Below are positions 7,407 to 14,858 of a stretch of DNA of 21,021 bases, one piece after another. The stretch's first letter is position 1; the number at the start of each line of letters is the position of its first letter. The notes below the pieces were generated by a model, which was given only the letters and a program-made list of their open reading frames with translations, had not been told where the DNA came from and made no database searches. Origin of the DNA: CAZPLZ01 sp964587525 (lineage in GTDB: Bacteria; Oederibacteriota; CAKKQC01); contig CAZPLZ010000039.1 of NCBI GenBank assembly GCA_964587525.1, positions 1 to 21,021 of the forward strand. The letters are read 5' to 3'. Both the position numbers and the translations under genes were made by a program.

Positions 7407-8897
7407 GTGACGGTCTCCTTCGGCACAGAGGCGCTCCTCTTTACCGGCGTTTTTCTGCTGATCCTGATTGGGGTTGCGCTGTACGCGTCAAAACGCGAGC
7501 GCGTCATGGGCCGTGGTGATCCGCGGGATGAGCATGAGTTGGGCGGCCGCAATCTCTCGCTGCTGGTCCTGCTCGGGACGCTCTATGCCAGCCAGTACTC
7601 GGGTAACTCCTTTGTCGGTTTTACCGGCAAGGCCGCGCGGGATGGCTACTGGTTCCTGAGCAGTGTGGTTTTCATGCAAGCGGTTATTGTGGCCTACTTG
7701 ATGTTTGCCCCTCAGCTCTTTGCCCTTTCGCGCCAGTTCAAGTACCGCACGCCCGGGGATTTTTTGGTTGACCGCTTCGGTCATAAGCCCCTGCACGTGC
7801 TGGGCGCCTTCATTATGCTCTTTGCACTGTTGAATTTCGTGCTTTCGCAACTGGTGGCGATCGGCCACATCACCGTGGTGTTGGGAGGGGGTGCGGGATC
7901 TGGCCCCGGCATCCACCCGGTCTGGGTCATCTTCGGACTGGCGATCCTGATGGCCGCCTATGAGAACCTCGGCGGGATGCGCGCGGTAGCCTGGACGGAC
8001 GTCCTGCAGGGGATCATGCTCCTGGTGGGGGTCACGGGGCTGTTCGCCTTCATCGAGTTCCAGTTGGGCGGCATGCCGTCAGCCCTGGAAACATTCAGAG
8101 AGATCTGGCCAGCGAAAGTTACGCCGCCTACCGGGGAAGTGCTCGCCGGATGGGTGGGGGGGATTCTTTTGCTCGGTATCGGGGCTTCGGTCTATCCACA
8201 TTCCATTCAAAGAATTTATGCGGCGCGTTCCGAGAGTGTGTTGAGGCGTTCCATGGCGATCATGGTGTTCATGCCACTGATCACCACGCTGCCGCTCGTG
8301 CTGGTGGGGATCAAGGCCCAAGCGATGGCGGGCACGGAGACGGCGCTGGGGGATCAGGCGATGCCGTTCATGCTCGGCCAGTTGCTGCGGCATCCCCTGG
8401 GGTTCGTTGTGGCACTTCTGGTCCTGACTGGTGCAGTCTCGGCGATGATGTCAACTGCCGACAGCGCCCTCCTGACGATCTCCTCGGTTGTGAACCGGGA
8501 TCTCCTCGAACGCTATCTGTGTCCCGGCCGCCCGCCGCGGTTCTACCTTGCTTTTGGCAAGGCCACCTCATGGGTCGTCGTCCTGGCCCTTGCTGGTGTG
8601 GCCACGTGGTCTGTCGCCAAAGGATTCACGATCTGGCAAATCCTGAGCATCAAGCTGGAGCTTCTCATGCAGATCGCTCCGTCCATCTGGATCGGCGTTC
8701 GCACGACGCGCCTGCGCGGGTCGGCCGCCTTTGCCGGGATGCTGGCCGGGAGCTTGTTCACCCTCGGGCTCTGGTTGTTAGCGGACAAGAAAATTTTCTG
8801 GTTTCAGGCAGGTCTGTGGGGCTTAGCGATTAACCTGACGATTTGCCTCATCGCGCTAGCCTTTTGGCCACGTCAGGTGAGCCATGAGAAAAGGTAG
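7407..8897 (+). CDS. Sodium:solute symporter (SSS) family permease
   Basis: Inner-membrane protein of 496 residues from GTG 7407, with about 13 hydrophobic helices. Family signatures are ASQYSGNSFVGFTGKAARDGYW at 61-82, GGMRAVAWTDVLQG at 188-201, YPHSIQRIYAARS at 262-274 and SAMMSTADSALLTISS at 344-359; the last includes the Ser/Thr residues that bind sodium in the LeuT-fold SSS family. The substrate (organic acid, sugar, vitamin or amino acid) cannot be told. GTG 7407 lies after the stop of the small upstream protein with a run of seven G residues eight bases before it. GTG 7368 or ATG 7371 would also be in frame and overlap that gene. The last 25 bases overlap the end of the convergent Nramp-like gene. 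Confidence 0.9.
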   Translation: MTVSFGTEALLFTGVFLLILIGVALYASKRERVMGRGDPRDEHELGGRNLSLLVLLGTLYASQYSGNSFVGFTGKAARDGYWFLSSVVFMQAVIVAYLMFAPQLFALSRQFKYRTPGDFLVDRFGHKPLHVLGAFIMLFALLNFVLSQLVAIGHITVVLGGGAGSGPGIHPVWVIFGLAILMAAYENLGGMRAVAWTDVLQGIMLLVGVTGLFAFIEFQLGGMPSALETFREIWPAKVTPPTGEVLAGWVGGILLLGIGASVYPHSIQRIYAARSESVLRRSMAIMVFMPLITTLPLVLVGIKAQAMAGTETALGDQAMPFMLGQLLRHPLGFVVALLVLTGAVSAMMSTADSALLTISSVVNRDLLERYLCPGRPPRFYLAFGKATSWVVVLALAGVATWSVAKGFTIWQILSIKLELLMQIAPSIWIGVRTTRLRGSAAFAGMLAGSLFTLGLWLLADKKIFWFQAGLWGLAINLTICLIALAFWPRQVSHEKR

Positions 8898-10294
8898 ACT
8901 GTCAGCAGTCCCAGGTAGGTCACGCACGTCAGGGAGAGCGCCCAATAGGCCAACCGGCTGGGACGAGCATAGGCCGGTAAGGACAGCGGAAGCAGGTGAT
9001 GATTGAGCCACAGGATGGCAAAGGAGTAGATGACCGTTCCGGCGAATCCGATGACCGCGGTGATCATGATTAATGTGCCCGGCGTGTTGAAGAGCATGGT
9101 CATTGCCGTGACCGCCGTAAGGAGATAGAGGAAGAAAAAGTACCACCACCGGGCGCTCCGGCGGCTGGCGCCAGGGACCAGCCGGCGAGTCATCTCACCG
9201 TGGGTCCTGGCCACCGCGTCCACCGTGGAAAGCCAGGTGTCCGCCAGGAAGGCCGCAGCCACCAGGAGAAACAGTGCCCGACCAAATGCCCCCCAACTCA
9301 CCTCGAAGAATTCGGCTTGGACCACCGCCAGCTCCCATGCCTGGGGCAGCAAGCCCTTTGGAAACAACAATGCATAAGCCAGCAAACAGGTCAGCAAGGT
9401 GGTCAACAGGTTCCCGAAGACCCCGATGCCTGCGTCTGCTTTGAGGTAGGTTCGCCACTTATGCCAGTTGGACGCCGAGGCTCTACTTGAGTCTGGAACC
9501 ACCGATACATCCCGGACGGTCCCTCGCTGCCCGGTCAATCCGGTGATGTGCCCGCTGGACACGGCCATACCGGCCCCTTTTTCCTTCAGCCAGAACGAGT
9601 AAAAGAGCGTCCAGAAACCACCCAGCCCGGTGAATGCCAGGGCCGTCAGGAGTTTGGTGGCGTCCGAGGGATCCCAGGCACGCGGGAGCGAAAAATCGTA
9701 GGTGACCAGCCCCGAGGTAAACGCCGGCAGGTGCTGGCGGACTTCGGGATGGGTGCATGCCACCAGCAGGCCCAACAGGGTCAGCACCGCGACGGCCCAC
9801 ATGATCCGCTCAATGGTGCGATAGATCACCTTGCTGCCAACCAGTGCGATAAAGCAGACGGTGATAGCGAGGTATCCCCAGAACAAACTTTGTCCTCTGG
9901 CGGACCAGCCGGCGGGGAACTGGGTGAGCGCCGCCAGGGCCGTACCGCCCGCCGAAGCGAACGCGCCGAACCATAGAAAGGAGACGGCCATCAGGATCCA
10001 CAGGGCCCAGGCGAACCCGCGGTGCAGCCGGATAAACCCGGCCCAGATACTTTCTCCGGTCAGCAAGGTGTACCGGCCGATCTCGTAGGTGAGCGGGTAT
10101 TGGAGCAGCGCCGCGGGTATCAGCAGGCACAGGAAGCCAAGCCCGTACTTGGCGACGATGTAGGGCCACCACACCAGTTCGCCTGATCCTTGGGCCAGCG
10201 CCAACCAGACAATGCCAGGCCCCAGCGCGAGCCGGAATCCGGGGAATCGCGGCACTGCCGCTGGACGCAATTTCCGCTCGCTCATCCCGCGCAT
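8873..10294 (-). CDS. Nramp-like (LeuT-fold) transporter lacking the DPGN motif
   Basis: Polytopic membrane protein of 473 residues. The beginning GPGIVWLALAQGSGELVWWPYIVAKYGLGFL (25-55) aligns by eye with transmembrane helix 1 of Nramp metal transporters, where a DPGN motif provides a metal ligand; here the place reads QGSGE (35-39). Helix 6 normally carries MPH; here ALAFTGLGGFWTLFYSFWLKEKG (218-240) has no Met-Pro-His. STVDAVARTHGEMTRR (356-371) resembles a conserved stretch of Nramp-related proteins. Fold similarity is therefore likely, but Mn/Fe transport through the usual site is doubtful and the substrate may differ. The gene converges on the symporter with a 25-base overlap and is divergent from the dioxygenase gene with a 19-base gap, so regulatory space is very short. 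Confidence 0.68.
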   Translation of the reverse strand: MRGMSERKLRPAAVPRFPGFRLALGPGIVWLALAQGSGELVWWPYIVAKYGLGFLCLLIPAALLQYPLTYEIGRYTLLTGESIWAGFIRLHRGFAWALWILMAVSFLWFGAFASAGGTALAALTQFPAGWSARGQSLFWGYLAITVCFIALVGSKVIYRTIERIMWAVAVLTLLGLLVACTHPEVRQHLPAFTSGLVTYDFSLPRAWDPSDATKLLTALAFTGLGGFWTLFYSFWLKEKGAGMAVSSGHITGLTGQRGTVRDVSVVPDSSRASASNWHKWRTYLKADAGIGVFGNLLTTLLTCLLAYALLFPKGLLPQAWELAVVQAEFFEVSWGAFGRALFLLVAAAFLADTWLSTVDAVARTHGEMTRRLVPGASRRSARWWYFFFLYLLTAVTAMTMLFNTPGTLIMITAVIGFAGTVIYSFAILWLNHHLLPLSLPAYARPSRLAYWALSLTCVTYLGLLTVYLFSWLT

Positions 10295-10313
10295 GATAAC
10301 ATGATGGCGAATT

Positions 10314-11198
10314 ATGCCTTCGACCTTGACGACCCTGGCTCGTCTGACGGATCAACAGCGGGACGACTTGAACAGCGCCTTGGAACGGGATGGGTACGTG
10401 ATTCTGCCCGACAAACTTCCGGAGCCGTGGATTCGCGATCTGATTGCGGCTATGGACAGGATTGTGGCAGAGCGGCGGGAGCACGAGCCCGGGAAGATCA
10501 GCGTCAAAGTGAAAAATTGCGTGGACCTTGATTCCGCCTTTCTTCGGCTCATGATGTATGAGCCCGCGCTCCAGCTCTCGTATGATGTGCTGGGCCCGAT
10601 GTTTCACCTGTGCCAGTCAAATTTTGTGAGCCGGGCGCGTGAACAGGAGTTGGCAAACGATTTCGTCACCAACAGTCCCTGGCACGCCGATGGGCCGCGT
10701 CCGGGAATGTTCCCCCGGGTCAACGGGACCATGGGGTTGCACTATTTAAAGTTCGGGTACTTCCTGACCGACCTGCGGCATGGCAACGGGGGCTCCCTGA
10801 TGGTCGTGCGCGGTTCGCATAAACGTCCCGAGCTGGACGGCGACAAGAAAAATTTTCAGATTGAGCGCTATGGAAAGGATCTGGTCAAGCTCGACTGCGA
10901 ACCGGGAACGATGGTGGCGTTCAACCAGGCTCAGTGGCATGCCGCCCCGGCCAATGAATCAGATATCGAGCGGAAAAACCTTTATTACAGTTACTGCCCG
11001 ACCTGGATGCGGCCGCTGGACCGGGAGTTTCCTACCGAGGCCCAGTTGGCGGGTCGTTCGGCCGAGGAACGGTGGCTTTTAGGGGAGCCCCGGCCCGCTA
11101 CTCGCTGGTGGATGGCCGCTGCCGGGGATGTGGAGCGCATGGCTAGGTTCCGGCGGGACGGTGCCACGTCAGGGCCTGAAGTTATCAAGTACGACTAG
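10314..11198 (+). CDS. Phytanoyl-CoA dioxygenase (PhyH) family Fe(II)/2-oxoglutarate oxygenase
   Basis: This cytosolic 294-residue protein is of typical PhyH length. The N-terminus has the family phrase LERDGYVILPDKLPEPWIRDL. The iron site is visible as His124-x-Asp126 in NSPWHADGP and the distal His209 in QAQWHAAPAN. An Arg such as Arg220 in the following DIERKNLYYSY would hold 2-oxoglutarate. LTDLRHGNGGSLMVVRGSHKRPEL at 151-174 is the usual strand-loop before the distal His. Bacterial members hydroxylate a wide range of small molecules, so phytanoyl-CoA should not be assumed. The gene begins 19 bases from the divergent Nramp-like gene. Two inverted repeats follow its stop. Confidence 0.88.
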   Translation: MPSTLTTLARLTDQQRDDLNSALERDGYVILPDKLPEPWIRDLIAAMDRIVAERREHEPGKISVKVKNCVDLDSAFLRLMMYEPALQLSYDVLGPMFHLCQSNFVSRAREQELANDFVTNSPWHADGPRPGMFPRVNGTMGLHYLKFGYFLTDLRHGNGGSLMVVRGSHKRPELDGDKKNFQIERYGKDLVKLDCEPGTMVAFNQAQWHAAPANESDIERKNLYYSYCPTWMRPLDREFPTEAQLAGRSAEERWLLGEPRPATRWWMAAAGDVERMARFRRDGATSGPEVIKYD

Positions 11199-11199
11199 T

Positions 11200-11256
11200 A
11201 GGGGCTGATCCTAGCGCCCCTTCATTTTCCCCACCACCACTGACGCCGCGGTGGGG
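11200..11256. terminator. Two inverted repeats between convergent genes, possible terminator
   Basis: AGGGGC (11200-11205) pairs with GCCCCT (11216-11221), followed by a weak T-rich stretch TTCATTTT. A second, stronger 7-bp pair is CCCCACC (11229-11235) with GGTGGGG (11250-11256). They lie between the ends of the dioxygenase gene and the minus-strand toxin gene, where terminators are expected. Neither has a full T-run. Confidence 0.3.
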
Positions 11257-11301
11257 CTGCCCTACCTCTCATTACTCAGCGATAATTCTTTTGCACCGCA
11301 C

Positions 11302-11568
11302 TTATCGGAATCTGAGACGCTTGTACGTGCGGTCTGATCTTCTCAACACACGCAGGACTGTCACTGTCTGCTTGTCATCCTCAATGGCGTAGATCACGCG
11401 CCAGTTTCCGATGCGAACACGGTGCAGCGGACCTTCCAGCTTGTTTACACCGTGTGGGCGAGGGTTCCTTTCGAGCCCTAGGATGACGGACTTGATGCGG
11501 GTGAGATCGGGATCGTCAATCTTGTCCAGATCGCGCGCGCCCGCAGGCTCGATCTGGGCTTTGTACAA
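11302..11568 (-). CDS. RelE/ParE-superfamily toxin
   Basis: This 88-residue basic protein matches the RelE/ParE fold: an N-terminal strand (YKAQIEPAGARDLDKI), a helix with RIKSVILGLERNPRP, then GVNKLEGPLHRVRIGNWRVIYAIEDDKQTVTVLRVLRRSDRTYK. The central pattern LEG-LHRVRIGNWRVIY is a hallmark of RelE-type mRNA interferases. The start is TTG at 11568, immediately after the antitoxin stop with no gap; no ATG or GTG upstream is available, so the toxin is probably made by coupled, low-efficiency translation. The family cleaves mRNA at the ribosome (RelE) or poisons gyrase (ParE); which applies here is not settled. It forms a two-gene operon with the RHH protein. Confidence 0.85.
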   Translation of the reverse strand: MYKAQIEPAGARDLDKIDDPDLTRIKSVILGLERNPRPHGVNKLEGPLHRVRIGNWRVIYAIEDDKQTVTVLRVLRRSDRTYKRLRFR

Positions 11569-11796
11569 TTACTTTCTCCGTTTGGCGAAATACTCCCGTG
11601 CCGGTATGGCCTTCGACGGATCTTTCAAGTATTTCTTCCAACCTACTCTGGCTGCCTGAAGATCTTTGAGGTTCTGCTCGTAGGCCGCTTCGATCGCCTC
11701 GCGCACTAGATCCGCCATGGGTCGACGAAACTCGACGGCCAAATGCTTGAGGTTGTTGTGTAGTTCGTCAGGCAGGTAGATGGTAGTCCGGATCAT
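11569..11796 (-). CDS. Ribbon-helix-helix (CopG/Arc-like) antitoxin
   Basis: The protein has 75 residues. The N-terminus MIRTTIYLPDELHNNLKHLAVEFRRPMADLVREAIEAA is a classical RHH DNA-binding unit: a beta strand (RTTIYLP) that inserts in the major groove, then two helices. The remaining part to residue 75 is charged and would wrap the toxin. The ATG at 11796 has AGGGTGA about six bases upstream on the minus strand. It lies directly before the toxin gene, and the combined pair is expected to repress its own promoter. A 12-bp perfect palindrome lies 26-37 bases upstream of the start and is the likely operator. Confidence 0.87.
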   Translation of the reverse strand: MIRTTIYLPDELHNNLKHLAVEFRRPMADLVREAIEAAYEQNLKDLQAARVGWKKYLKDPSKAIPAREYFAKRRK

Positions 11797-11821
11797 GTCT
11801 ATTCACCCTGAAAGCATAATA

Positions 11822-11836
11822 ACATACGTATGTCAA
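11822..11836 (-). promoter_or_regulatory. Palindromic operator candidate of the toxin-antitoxin operon
   Basis: ACATACGTATGT at 11822-11833 is a perfect 12-bp palindrome. On the minus strand it overlaps TTGACA (11836-11831), a perfect match to a -35 hexamer. A convincing -10 box at standard spacing was not found; TATTAT lies too close. RHH antitoxins bind short palindromes over their own promoters, so autoregulation here is a reasonable inference. Confidence 0.5.
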
Positions 11837-11848
11837 CCTAGCAACAGG

Positions 11849-12829
11849 TCATGAGGGAGGGCGGAGGACTCGTTGCAGGGTTGGTTGGTCGATGTTGGAG
11901 CCGGAGATGACGATGGCGACAGTCTTGTTGCGCAACCGTGAAGTGAGTTTTCGTAACCCCGCCAGCCCGACCGCTCCGGCCCCTTCGGCTAAATTGTGAG
12001 TTGTTTTTAATAGAAGACGAATCGCCTCGGCGATTTCCTCTTCGGAAACTAAAATAAAATCAGTCAGTCCCTTGCGTAGGGCGTCAAAGGTCATCGCGTA
12101 GCTCATCTTGGTCGCCACGCCGTCCGCGATCGTGTCGGCGGATTGATGCGTGACGGGCTTACCGGCCTTCCAGGAATCGTAGATTGCGCTGGCCTTCTCC
12201 GCCTGAACGCCGTATACGGCCACGGTTGGCCGCAGTTTCCTGAACACGGTCATTGCGCCGACCGCCTGGGAACCTCCTCCCACGGCGTAGATGGCGGCCT
12301 CGAGGGTTTCCCCCATGGCGTCAGCTTGTTCGAGCATTTCCAACGACAAGGTGGCCGCTCCTGCGATCACCCAGGCTTCATTGGTGGAGTGGATGGTCCT
12401 GAGCCCTCGCTCCCGGGCAATTCTGTTCATCACCTCTACGGACTCATCGTAGTCACGGCCTTCTTCGATGAGCTCCGCCCCGAACCCGCGGATGGCTTCG
12501 TTTTTTTCAATGTTGTTCCTCAGCGGGACACAGACCGTGATAGGCACGTTGAGTTTCCTGCCGGCCCAGGCGAGGCCCTGCCCATGATTACCGCGGGTGG
12601 CTGTAATCACGCCGCGACGGCGCTCCTCAGGGGTGAGCGCCGTCAAGGCGGAGAGTCCGTTGCGGATCTTGAAACAGTTCGTGGGATTGTGGTTCTCATG
12701 TTTCACGAGCACATGTAATCCCAGCGCTTCATCAAGTGGAGCGTAGCTGCGAAGCGGCGTGGGGGAGAGGTATGGCTGAAGACGCTCGCGCGCCTTCACG
12801 ACATCGGAGAAATCAATCGGCCAGACCAA
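11849..12829 (-). CDS. PLP-dependent threonine/serine dehydratase family protein
   Basis: Fold-type II PLP enzyme of 326 residues from TTG 12829. That start is preferred because a strong GAGGAGGAG lies just before it (12832-12840) and homology starts there (WPIDFSDVVKARERLQPYLSPTPL). The frame stays open to 13108, but that extension runs through the divergent TGT-like gene and looks non-coding. The PLP lysine is Lys54 in HNPTNCFKIRNG, an altered form of the common TGSFKxRGA motif. The substrate loop is ATRGNHGQG at 77-85, the phosphate-binding loop GGGSQAVG at 184-191, and SGSNID closes the protein. The family deaminates threonine or serine to oxo acids; hydroxyaspartate or ectoine-pathway substrates are alternatives. 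No isoleucine-pathway genes are adjacent. Confidence 0.85.
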   Translation of the reverse strand: MVWPIDFSDVVKARERLQPYLSPTPLRSYAPLDEALGLHVLVKHENHNPTNCFKIRNGLSALTALTPEERRRGVITATRGNHGQGLAWAGRKLNVPITVCVPLRNNIEKNEAIRGFGAELIEEGRDYDESVEVMNRIARERGLRTIHSTNEAWVIAGAATLSLEMLEQADAMGETLEAAIYAVGGGSQAVGAMTVFRKLRPTVAVYGVQAEKASAIYDSWKAGKPVTHQSADTIADGVATKMSYAMTFDALRKGLTDFILVSEEEIAEAIRLLLKTTHNLAEGAGAVGLAGLRKLTSRLRNKTVAIVISGSNIDQPTLQRVLRPPS

Positions 12830-12841
12830 GGCTCCTCCTCT

Positions 12842-14044
12842 GTGATGCTTGTCCCCCAAGTGCTTCCATGGTGCGGATGTCGAGGTATTATAAGCCGTGT
12901 TGACAGAGCTTACCCGGTGACACATCTTGAGACCGCGCATGGCAAGCTTGAGTTGCCTGCGTTTTTGCCTGATGCCACCCGTGCTGTGGTGCGCACGTTG
13001 GACGCCGCCGATTTGGAGGGGGTGGGAGTTCAGGGCGTGATGGTGAACACGCTGCACCTCTCTCGTTCCCCGGGACTCTCGGTGATAGAGGCTGCCGGTG
13101 GCATTCATCGTTTCATGGCATGGAATTACCCCATCGTGTCTGATTCCGGTGGGTTTCAGGCCTATTCGTTTGCGGCGCGGTCAAAAAGCCTGGGCCATGT
13201 GACCTCAAAAGGTTTTTCCTACCGCTACAAGCAAGGGGGAAAGAGTATCCTGTTAACCCCTGAGGATTGTATCGAACAACAGTTCCGGCTTGGCTCTGAT
13301 GTGATGATCTGTTTGGACGAGTGTACCCACCCCGATGCTTCAGAGGAAAAGCAACGTGATAGTGTTCAACACACCATCGAATGGGCCCAACGGTCTAAAG
13401 AAGCTTTCAATCGCCTCCTCCAAGCTGTGCGCCCGTCTGATTCCCGGCCATTGCTGTTTGCCGTGGTGCAGGGGGGAAACGATCGGGCGCTCCGCCAGAG
13501 GTGCACTGAATCTCTCCTTGAAATCGGTTTTGACGGCTACGGTTATGGGGGTTGGCCCATTGGGAACCAAGGCGCGCTTGTTGAGATGGTAGGCTGCACC
13601 GCTCGGCTGCTCCCTGCGGGGGTTCCAAAAATTGGGCTTGGCATTGGCATGCCAGAAAATATCGTCGCGGCCTATCGGATGGGATATTCAATATTTGATT
13701 GCACGCTGCCGACACGTGATGCGCGCCACGCGCGGCTGTATGTTTATACATCGAAGGAGCCCGAGCCCGGAAGCCTCTTCGAGGGATTCTACGAGTTCCT
13801 TCATATCAGTGACGAGCGTTATGTCAGGGACACCTTGCAAATTGATCCGGGTTGCGATTGTGCCTGTTGTCGGGATTACTCACGGGCATACCTGCACCAT
13901 CTTTTCAAAATCGAGGATCGCTTGGCATGGAGGCTGGCGACGATTCACAACCTGAGATTTTATTCCCGGCTATTTGAACTTCTCAGAACCAGTGACTTCG
14001 CGCCGGAGCCGGAGGTGAAGGCGGGGTCGTATGACAGCAGTTGA
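12842..14044 (+). CDS. TGT-superfamily (queuine/archaeosine-type) base-exchange enzyme, probable paralogue
   Basis: This 400-residue TIM-barrel protein keeps the tRNA-guanine transglycosylase machinery: Asp101 in SDSGGFQ, Asp159 in CLDECT, VVQGGN at 208-213, nucleophile Asp286 in FDCTLPTRDARH, and the zinc set Cys338, Cys340, Cys343 and His369 with exactly the bacterial CxCxxC spacing. The pocket differs: bacterial GGLAVGE reads GGWPIGN (236-242), replacing the Leu and Glu that recognise preQ1 in Zymomonas TGT. The N-terminus LPAFLPDATRAVV also departs from bacterial PAFMPVGT. It may therefore insert another base or act on another RNA (inference). The start is unsure: GTG 12842 and ATG 12845 lack a ribosome-binding site, and GTG 12917, right before THLETAHG, is plausible. 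Its end overlaps the methyltransferase start by 14 bases. Confidence 0.83.
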   Translation: MMLVPQVLPWCGCRGIISRVDRAYPVTHLETAHGKLELPAFLPDATRAVVRTLDAADLEGVGVQGVMVNTLHLSRSPGLSVIEAAGGIHRFMAWNYPIVSDSGGFQAYSFAARSKSLGHVTSKGFSYRYKQGGKSILLTPEDCIEQQFRLGSDVMICLDECTHPDASEEKQRDSVQHTIEWAQRSKEAFNRLLQAVRPSDSRPLLFAVVQGGNDRALRQRCTESLLEIGFDGYGYGGWPIGNQGALVEMVGCTARLLPAGVPKIGLGIGMPENIVAAYRMGYSIFDCTLPTRDARHARLYVYTSKEPEPGSLFEGFYEFLHISDERYVRDTLQIDPGCDCACCRDYSRAYLHHLFKIEDRLAWRLATIHNLRFYSRLFELLRTSDFAPEPEVKAGSYDSS

Positions 14045-14852
14045 AAAGCTCGTCGGTGAGCTGAGAGGCACGAAAAAGTATCGATATCTCTGTGACCAAA
14101 CGTTGAATCGTGTTGCGGGCGACGCCCTTGCACGTTACCGGAAGGACCGTGTGGCCGTCAAAATGGCCAAACGGAAGCTGCATCAGATCTTCGGTTCTTA
14201 CATCGAGGGTTTGGAACTAAAGCTAGCCGAAGAGCTGCTGGCTGACCTTCCATCAGCAACTGATGCGAATGCACTGAGAAGCGCATGCCAAAAAGTTTTG
14301 GCGTGCCACACCTCCTCAGCAGCACGTCTTCCATTTATGGACAACCTTTATGCAGAAATATCAAAACGGGTGCCGAGACCGCGCACCATCATAGACCTGT
14401 GCTGTGGATTGCATCCGTTCGCCCTCCCGTGGATGCTGCCGTGGGGGCTGTCTCGCTATGATGCATACGATATCGACACACGGATCGTCTCGCTCATTAA
14501 TCAATTCTTCTCCAGATTCAAGGGTGAGTTTCGCGCTGAAGCTCATGATGTTGTCCCTTCCGTCCCTGGAAGGGAAGCTGATGTGGTTTTTCTTATGCAA
14601 GCGCTGCCTTGCTTGGAGCAGCAAGAAAAGGGTGCGGCCCGAAGGATGTTATCCAGCCTGCGGGCTCGCTACGTCGTGGTCTCGTTTCCAACGCAATCTC
14701 TCGGCGGAAGGAAAAAGGGAATGCGTTCTTTTTATGAAACTGTCTGGTTGCCAGAATTCAGGAAACTTGGGTTTTCCAGCGAAACCTTGGATTTTCCCTC
14801 CGAAACATTCTACGTGCTGAAGAACCTTGCGGTTTCGGGTGGCCCGCGATGA
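14031..14852 (+). CDS. Rmt/Arm/FmrO-family 16S rRNA (guanine-1405-N7)-methyltransferase homologue
   Basis: This 273-residue SAM-dependent methyltransferase matches the aminoglycoside-resistance m7G1405 family throughout: an N-terminal helical region with a HTSSAARLPFMDNLYAEI block at 93-110 (HxSTxERL type in known enzymes), motif I IDLCCGLHPFALPWM at 121-135, YDAYDID at 143-149, LMQALPCLEQQEKGA at 188-202 and VSFPTQSLGGRKKGM at 217-231, then ETFYVLKNL. Known members methylate G1405 in the decoding site of 30S subunits and block 4,6-disubstituted deoxystreptamine aminoglycosides. One difference is Gln190, where the clinical enzymes usually have Lys. Overlap with the TGT-like gene implies a joint task in RNA modification. 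Whether it confers resistance or does housekeeping is not known. Confidence 0.85.
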   Translation: MTAVEKLVGELRGTKKYRYLCDQTLNRVAGDALARYRKDRVAVKMAKRKLHQIFGSYIEGLELKLAEELLADLPSATDANALRSACQKVLACHTSSAARLPFMDNLYAEISKRVPRPRTIIDLCCGLHPFALPWMLPWGLSRYDAYDIDTRIVSLINQFFSRFKGEFRAEAHDVVPSVPGREADVVFLMQALPCLEQQEKGAARRMLSSLRARYVVVSFPTQSLGGRKKGMRSFYETVWLPEFRKLGFSSETLDFPSETFYVLKNLAVSGGPR

Positions 14853-14858
14853 TTGCGC

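Noticed and set aside
6581..7552. 323-codon open frame on the minus strand
   Set aside because: It covers three plus-strand genes with recognisable protein features and its own translation is Arg/Pro/Ser-rich without domains; a high-GC shadow.
8150..8833. 227-codon open frame on the plus strand inside the symporter gene
   Set aside because: The symporter frame carries the sodium-binding signature and transmembrane pattern; this frame does not.
9810..10607. 265-codon open frame on the minus strand across the divergent promoter region
   Set aside because: It overlaps both the Nramp-like and PhyH genes in another frame, and the translation is Arg/His-rich as expected of a shadow.
12830..13108. 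N-terminal extension of the dehydratase frame on the minus strand
   Set aside because: It lies inside the TGT-like gene, shows no dehydratase homology, and a strong ribosome-binding site sits directly before the TTG at 12829.
12842..14044. DpdA-type DNA base-exchange enzyme
   Set aside because: The protein is of ordinary TGT length with the exact zinc spacing, and its partner is an rRNA methyltransferase; no dpd cluster genes are seen.
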